The position numbers were made by a program, and so were the translations under genes. The notes beneath the pieces are model-generated. The model saw nothing but the letters and a program-made list of their open reading frames with translations, ran no database searches and had not been told where the DNA came from. DNA of 64,000 nt, taken from contig NZ_VTSR01000007.1 in NCBI RefSeq assembly GCF_008329715.1, positions 62,001 through 126,000 of the forward strand, read 5' to 3'. Source of the stretch: Gimesia chilikensis. Its GTDB lineage: Bacteria; Planctomycetota; Planctomycetia; Planctomycetales; Planctomycetaceae. Shown here piece after piece: positions 17,724 to 27,265 of this stretch (position 1 is its first letter; every line of letters begins with the position of its first letter).

Positions 17724-18104
17724 ATGAAAAGACGAATCATCCTACTGTTACTTTTTCTCGCAGGATGCTCAAGGAGCATTCCCTCTACCGGGCCTGCGAT
17801 CTCGTTTGATGAAGCTTCCGGCGTGATTACGATCAATCCGGCTGTCGATTCAAAGCGAAAAGTCAGTTATGGATTTCCACTGGGATCGGTGACTGTGGAA
17901 ACGCTGGGACACAAAGAGGGGGAGTTGCTCTTTGAGTACACCCACGAAGTCGAAGGAGGCTATACCGTCTATCTTTGCCGGGTTCCCGTGACCGATCAAC
18001 GAGTGACAATCCAACTGCCGAAAGGCGGTGATACCGAGCCCAGGACTTCGTTTGACCTGGAAGACTGTGAGTTCGTGCGTCGAGGCAGTGTGTTCTTCGA
18101 TTAA
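17724..18104 (+). CDS. Small predicted lipoprotein of unknown function
   Basis: 126 residues from ATG at 17724. MKRRIILLLLFLAGC is a textbook lipoprotein leader with lipobox L-A-G-C and modified cysteine 15. The mature part is short, rich in beta-prone sequence (GVITINPAVDSKRKV, GYTVYLCRVPVTDQRV) and has two further cysteines. An in-frame start at 17706 would put six residues before the leader and is less likely. No family recognised. It follows the VOC gene by 30 bases. Confidence 0.7.
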   Translation: MKRRIILLLLFLAGCSRSIPSTGPAISFDEASGVITINPAVDSKRKVSYGFPLGSVTVETLGHKEGELLFEYTHEVEGGYTVYLCRVPVTDQRVTIQLPKGGDTEPRTSFDLEDCEFVRRGSVFFD

Positions 18105-18296
18105 AGCATTGTCCGATTTCAGTGCCGATTGAAGTGGCTGTCCGTGCTGCTGCTGATCCCCAGACTGATTTTATCTGATATGTAAAATGGATCGCGTCGG
18201 AATCGACTTGAACGAAACGCATTTACAGGTACTATGAAAGGGCGTTGGGATTTCCTGTGATTAGAAAATGGATTCGTATCTGAGAAAGTAAAGCCG

Positions 18297-18704
18297 ATGG
18301 AAGATCAATGGGCCGTGGGCCAGGCTGAGTGGGAAGGTCACCCGCTGTTTGTACGCTTTAACACGTCCGTCCAGGATGGTCATCTGAAAGGCGAATTTCC
18401 AATCAAGGTTGGATTTGCCCTGCCTTTTCATACGCCCTCATCAGAAGGTCTGCCCGGTGAAGACGAGATGGAACAGCTGGGCGAGATCGAAGAGCTGATG
18501 GAAGAATATCTGGGTAGTGATGGCGTATTGGTACTGGTTTTGACCACTGGGGGGATGCGCGAGGTGATTTTCTACGTTCGTCCTGACACTGATATCGCAG
18601 GCGTCCACAAGCGGCTGATGGCGGAAGTTACTTCACATGAAGTCCAGTGTATGGGAGAAAAAGAGCCTGAGTGGGATTCCTATTATGCGTTTGTGGGTGA
18701 GTGA
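18297..18704 (+). CDS. DUF695-like protein
   Basis: 135 residues. The pattern WAVGQAEWEGHPLFVRFN, then GLPGEDEMEQLGEIEELMEE, then VLVLVLTTGGMREVIFYVRP and a terminal PEWDSYYAFVG fits DUF695, a small domain often found alone or beside DUF-rich immunity-type clusters. Cytoplasmic, no signal. Its TGA overlaps the GTG of the next frame (GTGA at 18701-18704), suggesting coupled translation. Function unknown. Confidence 0.7.
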   Translation: MEDQWAVGQAEWEGHPLFVRFNTSVQDGHLKGEFPIKVGFALPFHTPSSEGLPGEDEMEQLGEIEELMEEYLGSDGVLVLVLTTGGMREVIFYVRPDTDIAGVHKRLMAEVTSHEVQCMGEKEPEWDSYYAFVGE

Positions 18705-18997
18705 ATTTCGATGAGTCTGAGCGGAATTTTCCAGTCGAGAGCCGGACTGCTGTGGCTATGCTTGCTGCTGTGGAGTTGCCAGGAGGCGGCGCTTCCTGCT
18801 TCTCGCCCCGGCACGGGATCCGGGTGAAGCAGAATGGTGAGCAACATGATTTTGTCATCTGCTTCCAGTGTTACCATATCAGGTGGTATCCGCATGACAA
18901 ACCTGAGTCTGCCTTCAATCCTACGGATTCACCAGTCGACGCATTTAACAGTGTGTTGCAGCAGGCGGCTGTGCCGCTGCCGGCACAGCCGAAGTGA
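18701..18997 (+). CDS. Hypothetical protein with CFSPRHGIR motif; possibly frameshifted at its start
   Basis: 98 codons from the GTG that overlaps the DUF695 stop. The middle reads CFSPRHGIRVKQNGEQHDFV then ICFQCYHI, a pattern I associate with small planctomycete proteins carrying C..PRH.IR and ICF.C motifs. The first 30 residues look unlike coding sequence. In a neighbouring frame, ATG at 18710 gives a lipoprotein-type leader (LLWLCLLLWSC) that stops after 38 codons. Either that leader was once joined to this body by a frameshift, or the two frames merely overlap. The gene ends in a second GTGA overlap with the next gene. Confidence 0.5.
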   Translation: MNFDESERNFPVESRTAVAMLAAVELPGGGASCFSPRHGIRVKQNGEQHDFVICFQCYHIRWYPHDKPESAFNPTDSPVDAFNSVLQQAAVPLPAQPK

Positions 18998-19416
18998 AAG
19001 AGTGTCATTCGAAAATGGGTGATTTACAGGTGTTGATAATTCTGGCCTTGATTATACCGGCTCTGATGGGAGCGCACTGGATCGGGCAGCGCCGAGCCAA
19101 TCCCCTGCACCGATTGATGCACTCAAACGCTGCTCAGATTCTGGACGAATTAGAAGAGCATACTTTGAAGATTCTCATCGACTTGTATTCGAATCAGATC
19201 CTGGAGGCTGATCTTAATCGAACCGATGGCACCGTCTGGCTGTCATTGATCTTTGATACGCGATATGTTCTGGTGCCGTCGATGAGAGTTAATCTGACGT
19301 CGCTTGCGAAATCGCTAAAAGGAAAGGGATTGACTGATGAGGCGATCAAACAATATCTCAAGCTGGGGACACCGCAGGAAATAACGGGCAGAAACCAAAA
19401 TGGCACAAAAGAATGA
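18994..19416 (+). CDS. Hypothetical single-pass membrane protein
   Basis: 140 residues from GTG at 18994, or 133 from ATG at 19015. One N-terminal transmembrane helix (LQVLIILALIIPALMGAHWI) is followed by a cytoplasmic-type body with AAQILDELEEHTLKILIDLY and an acidic-basic tail. No family recognised. The GTGA overlap with the preceding frame suggests a co-transcribed set 18297-19416. Confidence 0.5.
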   Translation: MKECHSKMGDLQVLIILALIIPALMGAHWIGQRRANPLHRLMHSNAAQILDELEEHTLKILIDLYSNQILEADLNRTDGTVWLSLIFDTRYVLVPSMRVNLTSLAKSLKGKGLTDEAIKQYLKLGTPQEITGRNQNGTKE

Positions 19417-19452
19417 TTCACTATTACGAAAGCAGGATCAACAGGAGTTGCG

Positions 19453-19773
19453 ATGAAGATTAGCTGCTACTGCGGGGAGATGATATTTGACTCGACGGAC
19501 AATCTGCCTCAAAAGGGGCGTTTAATACCGGATCAGGACTGGCTGGAGATGTTTGATGCGCTGGAGGACCAGGTTGTGGATCGCCTGGCTGCAGGAACGC
19601 TTTCCTTTGAAGCGGCCTGTATGCAGATGAGAGAACTGATCTGCTCTCCAGTCCGAGGTATATGGCAATGTGCGGCCTGCGGCAGACTTTATATTGACGA
19701 TCTGGAGGGACAGTTGCAGTGTTACCTTCCCGAGAAAGACGAAACCGATAAGCGAGTTCTCCGCGGCGTGTAG
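19453..19773 (+). CDS. Small hypothetical protein with paired cysteine motifs
   Basis: 106 residues preceded by AGGAG. Cysteines at C5YC7 and C-x2-C (WQCAACGRLYIDD) are arranged like a split zinc ribbon around a helical middle segment (ALEDQVVDRLAAGTLSFEAA). The protein may therefore bind zinc. No family recognised. It belongs to the run of small same-strand genes after tRNA-Phe. Confidence 0.55.
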   Translation: MKISCYCGEMIFDSTDNLPQKGRLIPDQDWLEMFDALEDQVVDRLAAGTLSFEAACMQMRELICSPVRGIWQCAACGRLYIDDLEGQLQCYLPEKDETDKRVLRGV

Positions 19774-19962
19774 GAAAAAAACTACCGATTGCTGCTCACA
19801 AGGGAAGAACCGCTGCGGAATGAGACATTTGAACTGCCCGATCCACGCAGACGACTCTGCCATTGATCAAAGAAAACGAGTAATAAACCGCGACACGATA
19901 AAATGAAGGCCTAATGTTAACAGTATTGAATTTTGATCACTCCCGGACCCTGAGGAATAAGC

Positions 19963-20334
19963 ATGAACTTGTCTCGCTGGATCGAAGCCATGGTTACCTG
20001 CAACGGACGGGTTCTCAGACCTGCGCTCCGTGTGGATCGCGTGTCTGATAGTGATTTACCCGATCTTTGTATTCGCATGAATCTGATACTGGATTCGATT
20101 GAATATGAACGCTGTGAGGGGCGCCTGATCAATCTGGATATTTTTGATCCGGTGACTTCGCTGCTCGATGAACTGAGAAGTGACAGAGAAGTTCAATTGA
20201 AAGACTGGATTAAAACGATTAATACATTCGGCGAATATTATCAACTGGAAAGTATGAATGTGATCGAGGTAGCTCCCCGGGCAGTTGCCAATATCGAAAA
20301 GGATGCAGAGCGGCTGGGCATCTTTTTAGGATGA
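19963..20334 (+). CDS. Small hypothetical protein
   Basis: 123 residues from ATG with GAGG upstream. Predominantly helical and acidic (LDIFDPVTSLLDELRSDREV, NIEKDAERLGIFLG). No signal peptide, membrane segment or known motif. Size and neighbourhood resemble immunity-type small proteins, but no homology supports that. It converges on the lipoprotein gene 18 bases away. Confidence 0.5.
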   Translation: MNLSRWIEAMVTCNGRVLRPALRVDRVSDSDLPDLCIRMNLILDSIEYERCEGRLINLDIFDPVTSLLDELRSDREVQLKDWIKTINTFGEYYQLESMNVIEVAPRAVANIEKDAERLGIFLG

Positions 20335-20352
20335 AGTATTCCAGTGTGAAGT

Positions 20353-21030
20353 TCACTTCTCCGTGGGGGCTTTCTGCTTCTCACTGCAGGCATCGCCCAA
20401 TGCGGTCAACAGTGGGGTGAGTGTCTTCACATCGTCCAGTGGGTTCTTTGCATGGCCGGTACAGCGGAGTTTGAAGAAGGTATTCGCATGGGACCAGACA
20501 TAGGTGTCGGAGTTGACCTCACCCTGGTCAGTGGCGAGCTGGTAGCGGCACCAGAGTGCTTTTTGTGGTGAGTCACCCAGCGAGACGGTGCCGTGATCGG
20601 TTTCTGTTGCCGAGTTCCAGAGTCCAAGTTCCACCGCCTGTTCGATGCTGGCTTTGGCATGCTTCATTTCGTTTTGCACGGGCTCGCTGTTGAGATTGTC
20701 GGGAATCTCTTTCAGGCCGCGCGTAAACTGATAGAAGGTCACCGTCATGCCCCCCGCGTGATCGTAGGCCACTGAGAAGCCATGGTCGGAGGCTGGCAAG
20801 GCCCGGGGAGCGGAGCGTTTCCAGTCGGGCAGGTTCGGGAGTGGAAACACCGGGGGAGGCGGTTCGGCATTGGCCGATTGCTGCTCCAGTTTCTGGATCT
20901 CCTGCATGATTGCCTGGTTGGTGGCTTCCTGTTGTGGCGTGGGGCCCGGAACCTTCGCATTTTCCTGGTCCTGGCACCCGGTGAAACAGATGAGTAGTAG
21001 CAGAAATGAGATCTGTCTGGCGTTCCGCAT
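20353..21030 (-). CDS. Predicted lipoprotein of unknown function
   Basis: 225 residues from ATG at 21030, chosen because the protein then starts with a lipoprotein leader, MRNARQISFLLLLICFTGC, with Cys19. A longer frame upstream adds 57 residues of no recognisable sequence in front of it. The mature part begins with a Gln/Pro-rich linker, then PDWKRSAPRALPASDHGFSV and a mixed alpha/beta domain (GGMTVTFYQFTRGLKEIP). Probably anchored in the outer or inner membrane facing the periplasm. Function unknown. Confidence 0.7.
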   Translation of the reverse strand: MRNARQISFLLLLICFTGCQDQENAKVPGPTPQQEATNQAIMQEIQKLEQQSANAEPPPPVFPLPNLPDWKRSAPRALPASDHGFSVAYDHAGGMTVTFYQFTRGLKEIPDNLNSEPVQNEMKHAKASIEQAVELGLWNSATETDHGTVSLGDSPQKALWCRYQLATDQGEVNSDTYVWSHANTFFKLRCTGHAKNPLDDVKTLTPLLTALGDACSEKQKAPTEK

Positions 21031-21221
21031 GATGTCTCCGCAGCGAAGATTTTGAGGTTTGTGAATCAGGAGACAGTATTGTAACATGGGGTGATCTGTT
21101 GTCGAGTGTGGACCCTGGGAGCGAGAATCCATTGCGAGTTGTCTGAAATGACTGGTTTGCCTGTCCTCCACCCGTATAGCAAAGTCTGGATGACCTCCCA
21201 ATCTGAAAGTTCGAGTCTGCG

Positions 21222-21794
21222 ATGTCTGAATTCACCGAAATGATGCGTGCCGTTCAGGCGGGAGACCGTGAGTCAGCTGAAAAAATGCTGCCCCAAGTCT
21301 ACGACGAACTCCGTAAGCTGGCTGCCGGTTATCTGGCGAATGAGCCGACAGGTCATGCGCGTCAGGCCACTTCCCTCGTTCATGAAGCGTATCTGCGGCT
21401 GATTGGGAATGACGAGGATTGGAATGGTGAAGGGCATTTTTTCGGGGCCGCCGCAATCGCGATCCGCCGCATTCTGGTTGAAAATGCACGGGCTCGCCGC
21501 AGTCTCAAGCGTGGTGGAAACGCGGTTCGTCTTAATCTGGACGAGGTGCTGCCTTCCACATTGCCTGAGCCCGTAGAAGATCTGATTGCGCTGGACGAAG
21601 CCCTCGACAGGCTCTCTTCAGTAGATCCCCGGGCCACGGAATTAGTGCAACTGCTTTATTTTTCTGGTCTTACATTAAGTCAGGCTGCAGAGGTGATGGG
21701 GGTTTCCCCCCGCACAGCTGATCGATTATGGGCCTATGCCAAAGCCTGGCTACGAAGAGAAATGCGGAGAAATTCAGAAATATCTGAGATTTGA
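21222..21794 (+). CDS. ECF-type RNA polymerase sigma factor of the planctomycete kinase-linked group
   Basis: 190 residues with region 2 (MLPQVYDELRKLAAGYLANE, ATSLVHEAYLRLI) and region 4 (LVQLLYFSGLTLSQAAEVMG, VSPRTADRLWAYAKAWLRRE). The FFGAAAIAIRRILVENARAR block is characteristic of the ECF subgroup that lies next to Ser/Thr kinases. It recruits core polymerase to target promoters. No anti-sigma factor is seen; the large kinase two genes downstream is the likely regulator, as in known sigma-kinase pairs of this phylum. Confidence 0.88.
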   Translation: MSEFTEMMRAVQAGDRESAEKMLPQVYDELRKLAAGYLANEPTGHARQATSLVHEAYLRLIGNDEDWNGEGHFFGAAAIAIRRILVENARARRSLKRGGNAVRLNLDEVLPSTLPEPVEDLIALDEALDRLSSVDPRATELVQLLYFSGLTLSQAAEVMGVSPRTADRLWAYAKAWLRREMRRNSEISEI

Positions 21795-21907
21795 TGACGT
21801 CCTCTGCTGCTGTTTTTCGCACTGAGGGGTAGCGAGGTTCAAAGAGGGCCGTTTGGATCCACTTTGTTCTGTTTTACAGACTCCCCCCTGTTGCATGAGG
21901 TCAAATC

Positions 21908-22774
21908 GTGTCTTTGAAAACCAGAAATCTGATCTGTCTGTTGTTCCTGGTTCTGAATGTTACGGCTTTGCAGGCTGCCGATTATTTCAGACAAATACCC
22001 CGTCAACCAGCGAAGACGGGGGCCCGCTGGAATGGCAAAACGCAGAACGGCAAAGCCGATTCGCAGGTTACCACCCTGCCCTCCTCAAGTGAAATGTCGG
22101 GGCATGTGCAACGGGCCAATTTTCCAAGTCAAAATCGGAGTAAGGTGATTATTATCCTGGCTAAAGCGGGCCCCGGTCAGGGGAAGCCAGAGCTGGATGC
22201 TGCCCGGGAAGAGTTTCAGGAGCGGGTAGAGACTGCCATGAAGGCGATCAATGAACTGTTTGACAAACAGAAGGCAATTGCCATCAAACAGGGGAATACA
22301 CATGCTGCCGATTTGATTGAACGTCAACGCAGACGGTTTAAGGAGAAACGGGTTTTACCCTCGGTCATCAATACCACTCACTTCGAAAAAGAGATGGTCG
22401 TAGCGGTGACGGCGATGCAGAAAGCCTACCAGCATGAAATCGCGGAGTGTGCACGGAATGGAAATCAAGCGAAGGCATCCCTGCTGAAGACGAAGGCCCA
22501 TAATGAGCTGTCTCCCTGCGTATTTGACGGGCGTCGCAAATACGTTCGCGGGGGTGGCGGGATATTCACAATCCAGGCGGATCAAAGCTGGCTGGAAGTC
22601 AAAAATCGGGGCAAGAATCATGTTCGCTTTACTGAAGTGGCCCGCAAGCCGGATTACATCGAGTTAAAAGACAATACAACAGACACGCGACTCCGATTAT
22701 ATCATGACCGGGTTTCGCTGAAACATGGTTATTATCCCTGGCGTCACTTCAAAAATGGTCGGTGGGCAAACTAG
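21908..22774 (+). CDS. Secreted hypothetical protein between sigma factor and kinase
   Basis: 288 residues from GTG at 21908 (AGG 8 bases upstream). A signal peptide ends at ALQA-ADYF. The mature protein has an extended polar region, a long amphipathic helical part (ELDAAREEFQERVETAMKAI through IERQRRRFKEKR) and a basic C-terminus with aromatic residues (YYPWRHFKNGRWAN). It may be co-transcribed with the kinase 38 bases downstream and could be a periplasmic ligand or partner of it. That is inference from order only. Confidence 0.55.
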   Translation: MSLKTRNLICLLFLVLNVTALQAADYFRQIPRQPAKTGARWNGKTQNGKADSQVTTLPSSSEMSGHVQRANFPSQNRSKVIIILAKAGPGQGKPELDAAREEFQERVETAMKAINELFDKQKAIAIKQGNTHAADLIERQRRRFKEKRVLPSVINTTHFEKEMVVAVTAMQKAYQHEIAECARNGNQAKASLLKTKAHNELSPCVFDGRRKYVRGGGGIFTIQADQSWLEVKNRGKNHVRFTEVARKPDYIELKDNTTDTRLRLYHDRVSLKHGYYPWRHFKNGRWAN

Positions 22775-22812
22775 AATTTTAAGCGATTCAATTCTTCAGA
22801 GAAAAGTCTTAT

Positions 22813-25800
22813 ATGAACGAACAGGAAATCTTTATTGCCGCGCTGGAGATTGAAGATCTTCAGCAGCGGGCGGCCTACCTCGATCAGGTGTGTGGCGAAG
22901 ATCATCAGTTGCGGGAACAGGTGGCTGCCCTGCTGAATGAGACGGAACAGTCAGGCGAATTTCTCGGTGTCCCTGTGCTGGAGCAGATGCGGCGGTCGAG
23001 CGAAGCAACACGCGTCGCGGGGGAAGATACGGGGGCTCAGCCTGGACTGGATGATCTCGACCTCGGATTTCTACAGCCGGCAACGGTAAGTGGGGCACTG
23101 GGAGTACTGGGGCACTATGATATTCAGGAGCTGATTGGCCGAGGGGGCTGTGGTATCGTTTTTAAGGCGTTTGACCAGCGCCTGCACCGGATTGTCGCCA
23201 TCAAGGTGATGACCCCGGCCATGGCGGCGACTTCTCCTGCTCGCAAGCGGTTTTTGCGCGAGGCGCGGGCCACCGCGGCCATACGGCATGAGAACGTCGT
23301 TAATATTTATGCGGTCGAGGAAGCCCCTCTGCCCTTTCTGGTGATGGAATACATTGATGGTAAGACACTGCAGCAGATGATTGATGACAATGGGCCGCTC
23401 GATCTGACTACCATCGTGAAGTATGGGCGGATGATCGCAGATGGTCTTGAAGCAGCCCATTTGCAGGGATTAATTCACCGGGATATTAAACCGGGGAATA
23501 TCCTGATCGAGTCTGGAACGGGACGCGTCAAAATTACCGACTTCGGTCTGGCACGCGCTGCAGATGACGCGAGCCGGTCTCAGAGCGGTATCATCGCGGG
23601 CACGCCGATGTATATGTCGCCCGAGCAGGTTCAGGGGCTCAAGCTGGACCGGAAGAGTGACCTGTTCAGCCTGGGGAGTGTTTTATATGTGATGTGTTCC
23701 GGACGCCCTCCTTTCCGTGCCCCGTCGACTCTGGCTGTGCTGAAGCGGGTCGTGGATGAGGAACCCCGGAGTATCCGGGAAATCATTCCTGAAGTGCCGG
23801 ACTGGCTGGTTGCCATCATTCGTCAACTGCACGAAAAAGACCCCGATCATCGATTTCAGTCTGCACAGGATGTTGCCGAGCAGTTAGCCGGAGGTGCGGA
23901 AGCAGCTGTGCCGATGCGTCAAATCAGGGATGAGTCGACATCGGCGAAATCAAAAAATCTGAGGCAGAGTCGGTTATCGTGGATGAAGGTTGCGGCGATC
24001 CTGATCGTGCTGTTGTCGAGTTTTGGCTTTACCGAAGCAACCGGCATCACCCGCTTGCACAGTACTGTAATCCGCTATTTCTCACCCGAAGGGACTCTGG
24101 TGATTGAAGTCGAAGATCCCGGTGTGAGTGTTTCCATCGACGGACAGGAACTGGTAATCAAGGGGGCTGGGGTCGAAGAGCTTCGACTGAAACCGGGACA
24201 GTATCAGTTCGAGGCTACAAAAGACGGGGAAGTTCTAAAGAGGGAGCTGGTAACTGTTTCACGGAATGGAAGAAAAGTGATCCAGGTAGACCAGCAACCT
24301 GCCCCGGTTGCCTCGATCTCTGCTGATAAGCCTTCACCTGAGTCTAAAGAGAATAGCAAGCCCGTTGATCCGGATCGCCGTGCAGCAGAATATGTCCTCT
24401 CGACTGGCGGAAAAGTACGACTCAACGATTTCAGCCGGCATGGAGAGAAGAAAAGTTTCACAACACTGAGTGAACTCCCAGCTACTCCCTTTCGACTTAC
24501 GCACGTTGAGTTGACTGATAATGCTCAACTTGATGACGCTGGACTGGCTGCATTCCAGGGGACGGAGAACCTGCGATCTGTGGTATATTCCGGTTCCCGT
24601 AACTTTACTGAGGTGGGGCTCGCTCATTTAAGTAAAAACCTGGGATTACAGTGTGTTGATTTGTGGAGAACAAGCATCAATAAAACTGGTCTGGAACAAC
24701 TCTCTCAATTTCCGGATCTCCGTGATGTCAGGTTGGGGGAAACCAGTCTCACTGCCGATGACCTTGCGGTATTGAAGCAATTCAAGAGTTTAAAAAAAAT
24801 CGAGCTGATCATGCTCAACCATACCGGAGCCGATGACAGTACACTTGCCATACTGTCTGCTGCGCCCCAGCTGATCCAATTGAATCTGGAAGATACCAAC
24901 GTTACTGATGCCGGTTTGGCTCACCTGGAACAGAATCTAAAGCTCCAATATCTGACATTCAATAGAACCAAAGTCACGAACGTGGGAATCAGAAAACTGT
25001 CTCAGGCATTACCGTGGTATCATCCACAGCTGGAAGAGCCGGACAATAATAAACCCGCTCCAAAGTCGATGTCCTCCCAGGCAGATCTGAGCTCAGAGGA
25101 CCCCGATCGACGCGCTGCGGAGTATGTTCTCTTTATGGGAGGACAGGTCTGGATTAACAAAGACTCCGCTTTCACAGATGGTAATGGCATCAAGACACTC
25201 GACAGGTTACCCACAGAACCTTTTCGTTTGACACATGCGAAACTGATCGATAATGCTCGTATAACCGATTCCGGTATGGAAGCGTTTCGGGGAACCAGGC
25301 ATCTGCGTGGGATCTATCTTTCGAACGCAGTCCATGTGGGCGATAAGGGAATCCTGCACTTGAAAGAGAACAAGCACCTGCACGAAATTCATCTCTGGGG
25401 TACACAGGTGACAGGCACGGGTTTCAAGGCTTTTGAAAACTGTGATTCCATCATTGATTTCTATTTCGGCTACACCCGGGTCTCGGATGCCGACATGGCC
25501 TTTTTTCGAGATTGTGCCAGCTGGAAATCATTACGCTGTATTATGGTGACTGGACTGGGGATTACGGATCAGGGGATTGCTCATCTGGCAGGTGCTCCGA
25601 GACTGGGGCAGATCCATATCGAACGAACGAATGTTACTGACGCTGGTCTGCTCCAGTTAGCGACATGTCCTAAACTGGGGCTTGTAGGAGCGCATGAAAC
25701 GAAGATTACCAGCCAGGGAGTCGAGAAGTTTCTACAGGCAAGAAAAGGAAAATGTGGCATTCTCTGGGAAGAACCAGGGATGCCTCCCGAGAGTGAGGGG

Positions 25801-26691
25801 ACGGTGGTAGCAAAAGAACCAGCTCCCCTCAGTGTCGATGCCGGTTTTTCACGAGTGTGGCGACTTACGACCATGCAGCCCCGCAAGGCCGAATACGGAT
25901 GGGATCCTGGTCCGCGGCGGGTTTTGGTGTCTCCGAAATTCGAACGCTGTGAGGAGTACCTGGTTGTCGATCAGAACAGTTCGATTACATGGAAAATACC
26001 ATCAGGAGCGAAAAGTATATCGACAACCGGCTTATACAACTTTGGGAGCTATGTCAATTTCCGCGTTGCGTTCGATGGAAAAGAGGCATTTAGCAGTGGA
26101 GTCACCCGGTTACAGAAAATTCTATTGGATATTCCAGAAGGCAGCTCTACCTTGACGCTTTCGGTGGGACGTGTAACTGATAATGCGGAACATATCGCTG
26201 CGTGCCCTGTGTACTGGTTGAAGCCGCGATTTTACAAAGAGCCACTCAGTGCCACGCGAACCATCCCAGAGACAGAGGACTTCATAAAACTCTCGAAACT
26301 CACTCCGACGGCAGGTGAAGTGAAAATCGCCCAGGATGGTTCCTCTCCACGGAAATCTGAAGAGCTGACAATTGAGTCACCCGGTTACGATTCCTTACCT
26401 GTCTGTACGGAAATGCTCTGGGCGCATGCAAATACGTCGCTATCCTATGAGATCCCCAAGGGGGCGAAACGGTTTCGCGCTGTCGCAGCGGCATACAGGA
26501 GTCGTTCGGTTCGCTTCCTGGTGCAGATTGATGGACGGGAAGTATACCGCAGTCCTGTCGCTGGAATTCTGCCAGTCGATGTGCCGATTCCTGAGGGATC
26601 CCGGGAGATAACGTTGCTGACTGACGACTGTGGTGATCAGCGGAGTGACTGGGCTGACTGGTGTTATCCGAGGTTTGTGGGTGAACGATAA
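22813..26691 (+). CDS. Receptor-type Ser/Thr protein kinase with duplicated leucine-rich-repeat modules
   Basis: 1292 residues. The kinase domain (about 100-360) has the Gly loop GRGGCGIVFKAF, VAIKVM, HRDIKPGN with H222 and D224, DFGLARA and the SPEQ activation segment. A transmembrane helix lies at about 389-408. The outer part begins with a PEGA-like beta domain (VSVSIDGQELVIKGAG). Two copies of a module follow, each opening with DPDRRAAEYVL (about 519 and 763) and continuing as LRRs (LTDNAQLDDAGLAAF, NVTDAGLLQLATCPKL). Two NPCBM-like beta domains close the protein (about 1010-1140 and 1170-1290). It probably senses an envelope or glycan signal and controls the adjacent sigma factor. Confidence 0.88.
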   Translation: MNEQEIFIAALEIEDLQQRAAYLDQVCGEDHQLREQVAALLNETEQSGEFLGVPVLEQMRRSSEATRVAGEDTGAQPGLDDLDLGFLQPATVSGALGVLGHYDIQELIGRGGCGIVFKAFDQRLHRIVAIKVMTPAMAATSPARKRFLREARATAAIRHENVVNIYAVEEAPLPFLVMEYIDGKTLQQMIDDNGPLDLTTIVKYGRMIADGLEAAHLQGLIHRDIKPGNILIESGTGRVKITDFGLARAADDASRSQSGIIAGTPMYMSPEQVQGLKLDRKSDLFSLGSVLYVMCSGRPPFRAPSTLAVLKRVVDEEPRSIREIIPEVPDWLVAIIRQLHEKDPDHRFQSAQDVAEQLAGGAEAAVPMRQIRDESTSAKSKNLRQSRLSWMKVAAILIVLLSSFGFTEATGITRLHSTVIRYFSPEGTLVIEVEDPGVSVSIDGQELVIKGAGVEELRLKPGQYQFEATKDGEVLKRELVTVSRNGRKVIQVDQQPAPVASISADKPSPESKENSKPVDPDRRAAEYVLSTGGKVRLNDFSRHGEKKSFTTLSELPATPFRLTHVELTDNAQLDDAGLAAFQGTENLRSVVYSGSRNFTEVGLAHLSKNLGLQCVDLWRTSINKTGLEQLSQFPDLRDVRLGETSLTADDLAVLKQFKSLKKIELIMLNHTGADDSTLAILSAAPQLIQLNLEDTNVTDAGLAHLEQNLKLQYLTFNRTKVTNVGIRKLSQALPWYHPQLEEPDNNKPAPKSMSSQADLSSEDPDRRAAEYVLFMGGQVWINKDSAFTDGNGIKTLDRLPTEPFRLTHAKLIDNARITDSGMEAFRGTRHLRGIYLSNAVHVGDKGILHLKENKHLHEIHLWGTQVTGTGFKAFENCDSIIDFYFGYTRVSDADMAFFRDCASWKSLRCIMVTGLGITDQGIAHLAGAPRLGQIHIERTNVTDAGLLQLATCPKLGLVGAHETKITSQGVEKFLQARKGKCGILWEEPGMPPESEGTVVAKEPAPLSVDAGFSRVWRLTTMQPRKAEYGWDPGPRRVLVSPKFERCEEYLVVDQNSSITWKIPSGAKSISTTGLYNFGSYVNFRVAFDGKEAFSSGVTRLQKILLDIPEGSSTLTLSVGRVTDNAEHIAACPVYWLKPRFYKEPLSATRTIPETEDFIKLSKLTPTAGEVKIAQDGSSPRKSEELTIESPGYDSLPVCTEMLWAHANTSLSYEIPKGAKRFRAVAAAYRSRSVRFLVQIDGREVYRSPVAGILPVDVPIPEGSREITLLTDDCGDQRSDWADWCYPRFVGER

Positions 26692-26891
26692 GATTCTGCA
26701 GCATCCAGATGAACAAAATAATTCCTGGATTGATTCTGAGTTCCAATGACTTGTGGTGGGATCGACTGAGGCCGGCAGTCTGGTGGGAGTGATGGCCCAT
26801 TCGGTCCAGACTTAATTGAGGGACGCTGTCGGTTTATTATTTAGAGTACTTCCAGATGCATTTTTATATGCCTTGATCTGTGAGATAACCA

Positions 26892-27257
26892 ATGGACAAA
26901 GCGAATCTATTACCCGAGTTTCGAGTCTCTCTGGAGCGTGTGAAAGAAGGAGAAGAGGCTTATCCGAAGGGGGAAGATATACCACATTATGAATACCACG
27001 GACAGCGGACCAAGCTGGGAGGCAGTCCTGACTGGATACAGGAGAATGAAGAGGAATGGCCGGGCTGTCCCCATTGTAAGAACAAGATGCGATTCGTGGC
27101 ACAGATCGACTCTGTCGAACACGACTGGAATTCGAATCCTCATCGCGTTGACAGCTTCTCTGAGGATCAGAAATGGATGTTTGGCGATGTGGGGATGATC
27201 TTTGTCTTTTTCTGCTTTGAATGTCTGGAGACAGTCTCGGTCTTTGAATGTGGTTAA
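26892..27257 (+). CDS. Small Cys-containing hypothetical protein
   Basis: 121 residues. GGSPDWIQENEEEWPGCPHC then KNKMRFVAQIDSV and a final FFCFECLETVSVF resemble the C-terminal part of DUF1963/YwqG-type proteins: a CPHC pair, an FVAQIDS strand and a CFEC pair. The four cysteines may bind zinc. Cytoplasmic. It starts the second small-gene island and precedes another small gene by 8 bases. Confidence 0.6.
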   Translation: MDKANLLPEFRVSLERVKEGEEAYPKGEDIPHYEYHGQRTKLGGSPDWIQENEEEWPGCPHCKNKMRFVAQIDSVEHDWNSNPHRVDSFSEDQKWMFGDVGMIFVFFCFECLETVSVFECG

Positions 27258-27265
27258 GATTGTAA

